Source: Acytostelium subglobosum LB1
Taxonomy: Eukaryota > Evosea > Eumycetozoa > Acytosteliales > Acytosteliaceae
Length of the DNA: 64,000 nt
Assembly (NCBI RefSeq): GCF_000787575.1
Contig: NW_012236523.1
Span: forward strand, 869,854-933,853
Direction: 5' to 3'
The notes beneath the pieces were generated by a model. That model was not told the DNA's origin. It made no database searches and saw nothing but the letters and a program-made list of their open reading frames with translations. Made by a program: the position numbers and the translations under genes. Within the stretch, counting starts at the first letter, position 1. Every line of letters starts with the position of its first letter. This document shows, piece after piece, positions 21,037 to 33,000 of the stretch.

Positions 21037-24000
21037 ATGTCTATGATTAACGAACTGCCATTCGACAGTTGCAACTGCTCTTGTGTCAAGTGCCTTTGCA
21101 ACAATCTCCTCAACAATTTGCCTGCCCGCAATGACGACAGCGAGAACTACACAATGGAGGTCTCCCTGCAGTCCTGTTGCAGCAGCTCATCCGCCGCCGC
21201 CACCTCGTCCTCTGCCATGTCCGCCAACTGTGGCTGCGACTCCAAGTCATGCTGCGGCATCTCCTCCCTCTTCTCCTACCAGGACTTTGTCATGTTCATC
21301 CCCAACCTCCAAAAGTAAGTAACAGTTGTCCATCAAGGTTGTGACCCGCCACATACTAACTAACTAACTCAATCAATCATAGGACTCACAATGAGCCATT
21401 GGAGAACCTACTCAACTCTGTTTCCACCGTGCTTACCGTCAAGATTGACAATGTTACCAAGTTTGTCGAGATCCATACCAACTCCCAACGTTCAATATTC
21501 TCCATCCTCGCCATCTTTAAGAGCCTAAACTTGACCATTGCCTCTATCCAGTCCAAGGAGTGTCCAACACCTTCATCACTCGACTCGCTGGACGACGACG
21601 ACTACTTTGCTGCCGGTGAGCAGGCATCCAATGCCAACAACGTTGAGACCTCATCCGACGAGGACGAAGACGAGAGGATCTTCCAGATCTCCGGTATGGT
21701 GTGCGCCATGGGCTGTGCTAAGATGATCGAAGCCAACTTTAGCCAACTGAACAAGGTCAAGAAGGCCAAGGTCAACTTCTCCGCCCAGACACTGCACATT
21801 GTCGGCAGCATCTCCAACGGCGCCATCATAAAGAAGGTCGAGAAGCTGGGCTTCAAGTGCCAGAAGATCAACAAAGAACAAATCCGGCTCGTGTCCCCAG
21901 TGGACAGCTCGCCAGTCTGCCTAATGCCCGAGAAGAACACCGACCCACTTGACAAGGAAGCCATCGAGATGATTGAGATACCCGTTAATGACAATGGTGC
22001 TGGCGCCGACGCCAACACCCAGTCCGGCTTCCCCGAGATCAAAGTAGAGCAAGCACCAACCGAACGCACATCCATCGTCATTGGAGTCTATGGCATGACG
22101 TGCGCCTCCTGTGTCGGCATTGTCGAGCACTCAATCACCTCCATCCCAGGTGTCATTGAGTGTAGCGTCAACCTGTTGGCCGAGCGCGCTGAGGTCACCT
22201 ACTTCCCCGACGTTGCCAATGTTTCCAAGTTCCTGGCCAACTTGGCCGACTTGGGCTACGAGACCAAGGTCCTGCACACACCCAAGGTCGGCACTTTCTA
22301 TCTCGCCATCGAGACACCAAAGGACGGCATCAACGAGGTGTTGCTGGCCATCGCTGGTGTGACCAGCGTCGAGACGGTCGACAGTGAGGGCGCCAGCCAC
22401 TTGGTTCTCAAGGTCGAGGCCGATGCCATCGTCGTGGGACCACGTACCGCCATCAGAAAGCTCCAGGAGCATGGCGTCGTTGCAACCCTGCACGAGCCTG
22501 ACTCTGATGACGCCAAGGACTCTTTGCTGCGCAAGCGTGAGATCCACAAGTGGCGCTTCCTCTTCCTGTTCTCCATCGTGTTCACCGTGCCACTGATCAT
22601 AATTGCAATGATTCTCGTCCCCGCCAACGTTGGCTTCCTCAAGAAGGAGATCACAATGGGCCTGGCCGTCGAGTCGCTCGTTGGTTTCCTCCTTGCCACT
22701 CCCGTCCAGTTCTACACTGGCTGGCAGTTCTACCGTGCGTCCTGGGGCGCACTCAAGCACTTCCATGGTAACATGGACTTGCTTGTGTCGATCGGATCAT
22801 CAGCCGCCTACATCTACTCCTTGCTGTCCATCATCCTGTCCATGGTCAACCCCGAGTACATGGGCATGCACTTCTTTGAGACGTCCGCCTCGCTCATTAC
22901 CTTCATCACTTTGGGCCGCTGGTTGGAGAACATTGCCAAGGGTCACACCTCTTCCGCCATCGTCAAGCTCATGAACCTGCAGTCCAAGGACTGTATGCTC
23001 ATCAATGCCAAGTACGACGAGGACACCAAGGCCTTTGAGGTCATCTCTGAGGAGGTCATCCCCACAAGCCTCATCCAATATGGTGACGTGCTCAAGGTCA
23101 TCCCAGGAGCATCCGTGCCAACTGATGGTGAGGTCATCTACGGCAGCACCTCGATCGATGAGTCCATGTTGACTGGTGAGTCCATCCCAGTCACCAAGAA
23201 GCCAGGCGACTCTGTCACCGGTGGCACGCTCAATCTCGAGGGAGCCATCTTCTTCCGTGCCAACAAGGTCGGTTCTGAGTCCACCCTGTCCCAGATCATC
23301 TCGCTGGTCCAACAGGCCCAGACCTCCAAAGCACCAATCCAAGCTCTTGCTGACAAGATCTCCAAGGTGTTCGTCCCCTTCATCGTCCTCGCAGGACTTG
23401 TCACCTTTGGCATCTGGATGGCCCTCGGCGCCACCAACTCCTACCCAGAGAAGTGGAGAAACGGTAACTCATCGTTCCTCTTCTCCTTCCTCTCAGCCAT
23501 CTCTGTCATTGTCATTGCCTGTCCATGCGCACTCGGATTGGCTACACCAACCGCTGTCATGGTGGGCACTGGTGTCGGCGCACAGATGGGAATCCTGATC
23601 AAGGGAGGCAAGGCACTTGAGAGCGCTCACAAGACCTCCGCCGTCCTCTTCGACAAGACCGGTACCCTCACCACTGGCAAGATGACCGTCACTGACTACA
23701 CCTCCACCTCGCAGGAGGCAGATCACTTGAAGAAGTTCTTCATGAACGTCGGTGCCGCCGAGAGTGGATCAGAGCATCCAATTGGCAAAGCAATCGTCAA
23801 GTACTGCAAGGACAAGCTCACAGATGGCCGCGAGGAGAGTGACCTCCAGTTCCCAATGGTTGCCGATTTCAAGGGCATCCCAGGTCGTGGACTTGTTTGC
23901 AGCTTGGAGAACGACAAGATCCTCATTGGCAACCTCAAGTTCATGAAGGAGAGCGACGTCAAGGTCGACCAGAAGTACGTTGACATTGCCCAAGACAATG

Positions 24001-24635
24001 AGACCAAGGGCAAGACCGTCATCTACGTGATGTATGGTGGCGAGTTCCAGGGCATCATGTCCATCTCTGATGTGCCCCGTGAGGACTCGAAGCACGCCGT
24101 CAAGAAGCTCCACTCACTTGGCTTGAAGTGCTACATGGTCACTGGTGACAACCGTCGTGCCGCCGCATTCATCGCCCAAGAGGTTGGCATCCCCGCCGAC
24201 CACATCTTCTCAGAGGTCGTGCCCAAGGAGAAGGCCGACAAGGTGCGCCAGCTCCAGGAGGAGGGCAACGTTGTCTGTTTCGTTGGTGATGGTGTCAATG
24301 ACTCCCCCGCCCTGTCCCAAGCCGACATTGCCGTGTCCGTTGCCACTGGAACTGACATTGCCATCGAGTCGTCATCCATCGTGTTGCTCAAGAACTCCCT
24401 GACCGACGTGTACCGCTCCATCCATTTGTCGCGTGTGGTCTTTAGAAGAATCCGCATCAACTTCACACTTGCCTTGGTGTACAACCTCTGTGCCGTCCCA
24501 CTTGCCGCCGGAGTCTTCCTCCTCATCTTTGGAGTTGAGTTGCCACCAATGGCTGCTGCCGCTGCCATGGTTGTCAGTTCTCTCTCTGTGCTCAGCTCAT
24601 CACTCTTGCTCAAGCTTTACAGACCACCAAAGTAA
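21037..24635 (+). CDS. Copper-transporting P1B-type ATPase (ATP7-like) with Cys-rich N-terminus
   Basis: Pumps Cu(I) across membranes using ATP. Two exons: 21037-21314 and 21383-24635 (phase 2), 1176 residues. Exon 1 encodes a 92-residue Cys-rich cap (CNCSCVKCLC, then paired Cys, CGCDSKSCCG), unlike a normal HMA domain. HMA-like domain 1 has MVCAMGC (about 199-204) in place of MTCxxC. HMA domain 2 has the standard GMTCASC (about 330-336). Then eight membrane helices, TGES (about 690), the ion site CPC in VIACPCALGLATPTA (about 806), DKTGTLT with the phosphorylated Asp (about 850), SEHPIGKAI and GDGVNDSPAL. YN in ALVYNL and MVVSS near the end match the Cu(I) signature of TM7/TM8. Golgi or contractile-vacuole location is possible but not shown. 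Confidence 0.95.
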
Positions 24636-24685
24636 ACAACTGCTCCATGAGTGTCGTGTCTTGCCAGTCACAAATAAATAATTAT

Positions 24686-24707
24686 GGAAACTATTTAAAT
24701 AGTTTCC
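24686..24707. repeat. Perfect 22-bp palindrome after the copper ATPase gene
   Basis: The half-site ggaaactattt is followed directly by its exact complement, about 50 bases after the ATPase stop. Its position between convergent genes suits an RNA hairpin in the 3' UTR or a 3'-end signal; that role is inference. The surrounding 24635-24924 is very AT-rich spacer with no gene. Confidence 0.8.
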
Positions 24708-24924
24708 AGAGTTGTTCATCATAATCAATAATATTTTTAATTTATTTAAGTGATTTCAATTTAAATTAATAAATATTAATTTTTTTGAGAATGATTAGAA
24801 TCGATATAAATTATCCATTAAGTAAGTATAATATATATGATTATAGAGATAATTAATAACAACCTGGTTCACTTATATTTATATTATTATTTCCAGATTA
24901 ATACTTATATTTTTAATTATTTAA

Positions 24925-27900
24925 TTATTTTTTCTCTTTGAGCTCAGACATCCTCTTTTCAAGTCTGTTCACTTCTATTCGGTGTCTCTTTTGTACTCTT
25001 CTTCTCATCCACACTGCTACAACGATAGCGGCAACAAAGGCAACACACAATACAACTATACCAGCAATGGCCAAGGCAGAGAGTTTGGTACCATTTCCAC
25101 CTGGACATGTACGATCTGATCTTGAGTCCTTGGCATCAGTTGTATCAATGAGCAAATGGAAGTCTGGGTCCATGATGACGTTCTTGTCAAAGTGTTGAGA
25201 ATTGATGGCGATCATTGTCTGCGAGATGTGTGAGTCTGGCACCTGCAATGAATCATTGAACAATGTGTTGGTCACCACTGCCACTCTGCCATCGACCAGG
25301 GCCTTCTGAATGAATCGTCCGTACAGACTGAACTTGGCAACCTTGACACGCATCCAGTACACACTGGGCTTGGTGGCGCCCTCGACATAGCCATACTCAT
25401 GAGTGGAGCATGAGCTGAGGTCTGTGGTGTTGATGGCCGCCGCCATGATCACCTGCATCGAGTTCAACTTGGACTTGAATGTGTAGCGCTCAACCTCGAT
25501 TGTATACTTGATGGTGGATTCGGGCATTGTTATATTGTCGCCAGCGAATGTGATGTCCTTTGACACGTTAAACCAGAGAATGGAGACCTTGATTGCTCCA
25601 GTGTCATTGGCAAACAGTGTGCGATACTCTGTCAACAATGGTGATGACATCGACATGTTCCATTGAGTGAGATCATGGGTTACAACCTCAGCGCCACCAT
25701 TGTCAAGCTCACGCACCTTGACCACATTGATATCTCCCATGAGTAGTCCGGCAGTACCATTAAAGGTGAAGACAGTCGTTGGTGTGTTTGGTAGGACCGT
25801 TGGGGAGGTTGGGATGGTCTGTGACTCACATCGTTCACCATACCAAGATGGGGTACAGACACAACCAACAGTGGGGGAGCACACGCCTCCATTGGAGCAT
25901 CCATCGGGGCATGTGATTGTGGTGTTGGGAGTTCCAGGTGTTGGTGTTAATGTGAGGGGTGGAGTTGGCGTGGGTGTCACTGGTGGGCTGCCAACGTTAA
26001 AGTAGTACTGATTGGACATTACAGTCGTCTGACTGACCTGGATGAACAATGCCATCGTTGTGTTTGTAGGTTGGAAGGGGAAGACCATCATGATTCCAGT
26101 GTGGAACGATGCTTTGGGTGTGGAGAAGGGTACTCCGCCCGAAGTGTAGTTGATGAATCCTTGGACCAGTGTTGGATCAAGTCCAAAGTTACGACCATAC
26201 ACCGTGATGGTTCCATTGCTCAGCGCAATATTCTCAATGATTGGGAATATATGATCAAAGTTGACTTTGATCTCTGGAGCATTTCCAAGGCCCAGATCGA
26301 TGATGTTGCGTGTTGAGTATCCATTGTAGTTGGAGCTAGTGTCGACCAGACCGTAGATGCTTATCAACACTTTGCCATGAGTGGCACCGAATCCATAGGG
26401 TAGGGTTACCCAGGCATCGAACAATAGTTGGTTGGTGCCATTCTCCACGCCAAAGTATGATGTTGTCAATTTGATCAACTCAAACACTTGACCGGTCAAG
26501 TAGACACAAGGCATCTTGGTAAAGTCGTAGCCGCCAGTCTCATTGATTGAGAAACGAACTCGTACAAATCTGTTGAATGATCCAACATTGACTGTTGGAG
26601 TAACAACCTTCAGATCCGTCAAATTTGGGGGATCAGTGTCGATTGGATCTGTAATTGTTTGAATAAGTAAGTAGGTGGAGGGTGGGTGGAATGATTCCAG
26701 TGATTCATTGGTACATACTTGAGTTAAATTGGATTGTATATGGTGTAAAGTCATTCCTCTCGAAGTATGTCATTGGTGAGATGGTCATTGTGACCTGACC
26801 AGTACCCTTGGTGAACGTGGCAGTGTTCCCGGATGAATCAATGAGTTGCATATCGCGAATGGTGTAGGATGATCTCTTTGAGTATCTGCTAACTTGGAAT
26901 CCGATAACATAGACTCCAATCGTGGCGTTGGAGCCTGGTAGTCGATCACTCAGTTTGAAGTTAAATTGACGGACTGAACCATCAGCTGAGTTGGAGACAT
27001 TGATATGTCCACGTTCGAATCCATTGAGTTGGTCCTCAATCGTGAGGTTCCAACCAATCGTCGTCATGTCAGCTGATGGCATTATTGATGTACCTGGAAA
27101 AGCCGAGATGTACCTAACCATTGGAGGGAACTCATCAGCATCTGTCAATAGTTGTGAATGATTGATTGATAAGTGAGTGAGTGAGTGTGTAAGTGATTGT
27201 TTGATTCAATGATTGATTGATTGATTAACATACTTGTAGAGGTGACATTGACTACGGCGGCGCTTGTGAATCGTGCTTTGAGCACGGCACAATCGATGAT
27301 GGACACACCCATGGTAACCCAAGGACCGAGCTTCAGAGAGTTAGAATATCCATTGATGTTGGTAGGTTGAATCTTGATGTAGTACTCAAGCTCACGAGTG
27401 TATGTCCTGGCTGGAACAGTGAATGGGATTACAAACTGACCCAATATCACATCGTATCCACCGAATGATTGATAGAAAGGATTCTCTTCTGGATGGCCAT
27501 AAGTGAAGCTGATGATGAAGTTGCGATTGATCTTGGTCGAGCGGAAGTACAATGTGTTGTTCATGCTGCTCGTGCTTACATCCATCACATACTTGTCAAA
27601 GTGGAAGTCAGTAATATCATCGATATCAACCTCCCCTACATAGATTGTTTGGTTGATTGATTGAATGATTGAAGGTTAGACTTGGTTTCCATTTACATTC
27701 TTCAAAGTTACTTACACATTGATGTCAGGGCACGAGCTGGAACAGAGTTTCCAACATAATCACCTCCATTGTCAATGTTCATGACATTGTGAGTATTGTC
27801 CATTATTGAGATAATTGAGTACATTCTGTCGTCCCATGATGATCTGACCATGAATAGTTGTTGGTAGTAGCCATGTTTGGCATCGCCCACCACCAGGTTG

Positions 27901-29625
27901 TTCTTGTTGATCACCAAGTAGTCGCCAGTTGACAAGAATAGTGTCATCTGGAAGAAGCCACTGAGGAAATCAGTGATCTCGGCGTGAATATGGTAGGTTG
28001 TCTCGTTGATCTTTTGGAAGGCGATGTTGAGCACCTCGGGGGCCTGAACGTCGGTGAAGTTCAAGCCGTAGATGAATTCAAATTGTTGTGCTTGAGCGTT
28101 GCCACACATAATAGTGGCCTGTGATGGTGAATACCACATGTAAGTGCTGGCCAAGAATGTCATGCTCATTTGGACCGATGGTTCAATGAGTGATCGCACT
28201 CCAAATGGGTAGATCATGTCATCATAATTGATTCCTTGGCTAAGATCATAATGGCACTCACTATACCAGTCCAGGGAGAACTCGCCCTTGAAAGAGAAGA
28301 AGCTAGTGTCCGATGATGCGTATGTTGTTAGGAGTACTTTAGCAGGTTGTTGAGTATCTATAATTAATGGGATATAATTAGTCAAAATGCTATATACATC
28401 TGATCACGTGACTCCATACAAATCTGGATCACGTGATCGTTATAAGTTCCGTTCACCACTTACTCATTGCAATAGTAAAGCTTCCTACAGTGTTGCCATT
28501 GCCAAAGGACTCGTACAGGATAGTCTCTCGGTTGGACATTGACCAGCCAAGCATGATGGAGGTAGTATATTGATTCGGAGATCCAAGGACGGGCTTGGTG
28601 CTTCGTCTTTCGTTGCCTCCATAAGAGTTGGGGGGTAGGTAGAAGTAGTCGGTCAATGTGGATGATAGGGAGATGAGGGCAAAGTCAAAGGTATACATAG
28701 ACTGGCCAGTATTGTTGGATAATATATATCTGTCGGACTTGAGTGTTCTGCTATAGTTGTAGATGAATGGAGAGGGTACGACAATGTTGGTTGTCTGGCC
28801 AGTGTTGATGGTCAACGTGATGGTGACGTCTCCGGGTCCGTAGATTCCAGGTGTTGAGAGATCTTGGTACATTGAGATGACCAGCAGTGAGTTGGTGTCG
28901 TTCAGCTTCATGTAGGGTCGGGCAACACAGGAATAGCCCCACACTGTACAGGCAAATTCATTGCCCTGCAAGGTGGCCAAACTAACATTGGCCTGAACGT
29001 AAGTTCTGAAGGTCTCATCATTATGCATGAACACTGGGTCCAATCCTGCAGGCACAACACTATACTTGGTCATTGTTCTAAAGAGAGTATATTTGATTGG
29101 GCCAGGGTCTTTATGTATGTGTGTCAGTGAGTGGCGAGGCTGAGAGGCTTGGGCTAGGGATACGTACCTTGGCATACATGTGTCCAGTTCCAAGGGAATA
29201 CAATGTTGTTATTGTCTGTGATGTCACCAGTGAGGGTGTTGGAACCAATTGGAAGGACACGCGCATTGACCTTTGCATACTTTAGACCATTGAAGCTATA
29301 AACATAAAAATCAGCGCTTAAGCCCCCATTGATCGACATCGATTTGAATGGAATCGTATAATTATATGCCATCACAATCTTAATATCACAATTCAACGCA
29401 CTATTTATATACATATTCTTTGAGATGGATGTCACACTCACTGGTGACTGTCCATTCGCAACTATATATATATATTTATAGATTGATTGATAGAGTGTGT
29501 GAGTATGTGGGTGGGGTGATTGATTGATTGACTGATGGAATAGTTCCACGTCCAAAGAACATACCTAATATTAGTGATAGTAGGAGTGAACAACTGATCA
29601 CTTTACAAAATATATTTGTTGTCAT
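24925..29625 (-). CDS. ComC-like EGF/TIG transmembrane receptor A
   Basis: Large type I surface protein of the dictyostelid ComC kind. Seven minus-strand exons: 29625-29565, 29461-29168, 29108-28464, 28357-27716, 27635-27234, 27141-26719, 26648-24925; every intron is phase 1; 1396 residues. It begins with a signal peptide (MTTNIFCKVISCSLLLSLILG). The ectodomain is beta-rich with many N-glycosylation sites, an IPT/TIG-like part (PIIENIALSNGTITVYGRNFG), a Thr-Pro linker, and one EGF-like module (CSNGGVCSPTVGCVCTPSWYGERC). A conserved ~240-residue domain like the ComC supersandwich domain follows, then a TM helix (LSALAIAGIVVLCVAFVAAI) and a short basic tail. ComC family members act in cell-cell signalling or adhesion in development; the role here is inferred. 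Tandem paralogue at 30053-34729. Confidence 0.85.
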
Positions 29626-30052
29626 TATTGTATTTGTTATATGATGTGTTTGAGTATAATGATTGAATATGAACAAACTACCTTATGTTACTAACATTAG
29701 ATTGAATGTGTTCGAAGTGGATGATGACAGGTTGTTTGATGTCTGACATAGGACCACCCATCTCTCTTTTAGTAATAGGTACCTTCCATAGCACCTACCT
29801 ACCACCTATTTGGCCATCAAATTTAAGTAAGTTGTAGTACTATGGTGATCATCGGGTTGATATTAATTAAAATCAAGATTGTTTAGGTCCCAATAATTAA
29901 AAGATCAAGGGGTTCCAGAGTCTTTGCAAAAACCAGAACTGTGTGATCAAAAATGGACCCTTCGCTACTTTTTTCAAAACTGGAAACAAACACGATCACC
30001 CAAAAGTGATGGATATTCTTGAGTGTGAAGGGTTATCTATCTATCTCAATAT
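29626..30052. other. Spacer between the two ComC-like genes
   Basis: It contains the promoter of receptor A (minus strand, next to 29625) and the 3' flank of receptor B. The sequence is moderately AT-rich with no open frame that looks coding and no repeat beyond short ones. Confidence 0.45.
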
Positions 30053-33000
30053 CTATTTTTTATTCATCTCTACCAACTCTGCCATCTTAGAGCGCACTCT
30101 GAGTGTTTCCCTTCGACTGCGCATCACCATCTTATGCCTCAATGCAATGGCCACTCCCAGCCCAATGACTACAGCAACACATAGAACTACAATTCCAGCA
30201 ATGGCCAATGGTGATAGTTTGACGCCATTGCTCCCACCTGGACAGGTTCGATCTGACGACGTAGAATCCTTGGCGTCAGATGTATCGATCAACAGGTGGA
30301 AGTCAGGATCCATGATGACCTTGTCATCAAAGTGTTGGACATTGATAGCGATGATCGTCTGCGATGAATGAGCGTCTGGCGCCTGCAACGACTCGTTGAG
30401 CAGTGTGTTGGTGACGATGGCGGCCCTGCCATCGACCAGCGCCTTCTGAATGAATCGTCCGTACAGACTGTACTTCTGGACCTTGACACGCATCCAGTAC
30501 ACACTGGGCATGCTGCCATCGGCGTAGCCATACTGTCGCGTCGAGCATGAGCTGAGGTCTGTGATGTTGATCGATGCCGCCATGACCACCTGAATGGAGT
30601 TGAGCTTGGAGTTGAATGTGTAGCGCTCTACCTCGATGGTGTACTTGATCGTGGAAGGTGACATGGACATGACTTCTCCTGCGAACTTGACATCGCGTGA
30701 CTCGTTGAACCATGTGATCGTGACCTTGATTGATGCAGTGTCATTGGCAAACAATGTACGATACTCTGTGATCAGAGGGGATGTGTTGGTCATGTTCCAT
30801 TTAGTGAGATCATATGTGGCGTGTATCTGGCCATCATTGTCCAGCTCGCGGACCTTGATCACATTGATGTCACCGTAAAGTTGTCCAGTGGCGGGATCAT
30901 CATAAGTGTAGACTGTTGTTGGCGAGCCGGGTAACGTTGTTGGGATATTGGGGACAGCCTCCGAGTCACATCCTTCTCCGTACCAACCAGGTGTGCACAC
31001 ACATCCTAGAGTTGGAGAGCACACGCCTCCATGGGAACAACCAGCGGCAGGACAGGTGACTGTGACATTGGGTGTGACTGGTGGTGGCGTGCCTGGTGGT
31101 GGTGTGACTGGTGCCTGCACATAGACTTCCACGCCCATTTGATTGGATGACTGATTGTTGTAGCTGACCTGAATGGACATGGACAATGATGAGTTGGTCT
31201 GAGTGAAGGGGAAGACCAGCATGATGCCCGAGTGGAACGAAGCTTTGGGTGCTGTTGTGGAGTTAAAGTATCCTTCGAGTTTGTTTGGATCAGTTCCAAA
31301 GTTGCGACCATAGACAGTGATTGTTCCATCACCCAACGCAACATTCTCAATGATTGGTATGGTGTGATCAAAGGTGATGGTTATATCGGTGGGCGTGCCA
31401 AGGGCCAATGAGACGAGGTCACGATTGGTGTATCCAATGTAGTTTGAGCTGAGGTCCATCAAACCATAGATGCTGACCAATACCTTGCCATGAGTGGCGC
31501 CAAAGCCGTATGGAAGGTATCCAGAGGCTTCAAATTCCATGTTGCCAATATGCTTGGACTTCATTGTGAAGATCTCAAAGACATGGCCGGTCAAGTAGAC
31601 CATGGGCATTCGATCCATGTCATAACCAACACCACTTGTCACATTCACTGTGAATCGAATTGTCACATTACGATTGATTGATCCAACATTGATTGAAGTC
31701 GTTACCACATCCAGACTGATGATCGATGGAGGGAGCAAGTCGGTGCCGGCTGAATGTAAGGGCAAGGGTTAGGAGTTGAGTTTACGTGGACTGGATGCAA
31801 CGCAGAGGGTAGGGGAGATACATACCTGCATTAAGCTTGATGGAGTAGACTGAACTGTGTGGATCATCGTTGATGTAGGCCGTGGGCGAGATGGTCATGG
31901 ACACTTGACCTGTTCCACTGGTCATTGTGGCAGTGTTCTGTGATGAGTCAAAAAGTTGGATGTCTTGAATAGTAAATCTCTGTGATCGGGTGTAGTTGTA
32001 GATATCAAAAGTGACATGGTATTCACCAACGGTTGCGTTTGATCCTGGCAATCTGTCAGCCAAATAGAACCATATTTGGCGAACTGTATAATCGACGTTA
32101 CTTGTTACATTGATGTATCCACGTTCGAAACCATTCATATGGTCCTCAATTGTGATGTTCCAACCAATTCTCTCCTTAGTCGATATCGCTGGAAATAGGT
32201 ATGTTGGAGCCGGATGTTGTTTGATGAGTCTGATCATTGGTGGGAACTCATCAGCATCTGATTGATCACATCAGGTATGAGTGTTAGTGAATGATTGATT
32301 GAGTGAATGGGCGAGGAGTGTGGACATACATGTGGAGATGACGTTTACGGTGGCATTGACGAAGCGTGTTTTGAGGATGGCACAATCAATGATGGTTGCC
32401 CCCATCATGATGAATGGTGCCAGCTTCCTATTCTTGATGGTCATTCCATTGGTGTAGGAAGGTTCAATCTTGATGTAGTACTCAAGCTCACGTGTGTAAG
32501 CCTGGCTGGAACGGTGAATGGGATGACAAACATACCCTTGGTCATATAGTATCCACCGAATGATTGATACAAAGGGTTCTGTTCTGGATGGCCATAAGTG
32601 AAGCTGATGATGAAGTTGAGGTCCAACTTGGTCGAGTTGAAGTACAATGTATTGTTCATGTTGCCTGAGCTTACATCCATTGTGTAGTTGTCAAACTGGA
32701 AGTTGGTGATGTCCTCGATGTCAAAGTCCCCTTATGAATGTGATTGAATGATTGAGTTAGTGATTGAGTGAGTTGAGTATGATGATGGGATAGCTTACAA
32801 GGTGAGGTTGTGGTACGCAATGGCCAGCGACCCTCCATATCATCATCTCCATTGTCATATATGCGTCCATTGAATGCATGATCAGTGATGGAGCTGATTG
32901 TGAATTGTTTGTCGTCCCAAGCATTCTTGACCATGAGTATTTGCTCGTAGGTACCAAGCAAAGCATTGCCATCAACCAAGTCCTCCTTACTCATACCAAT

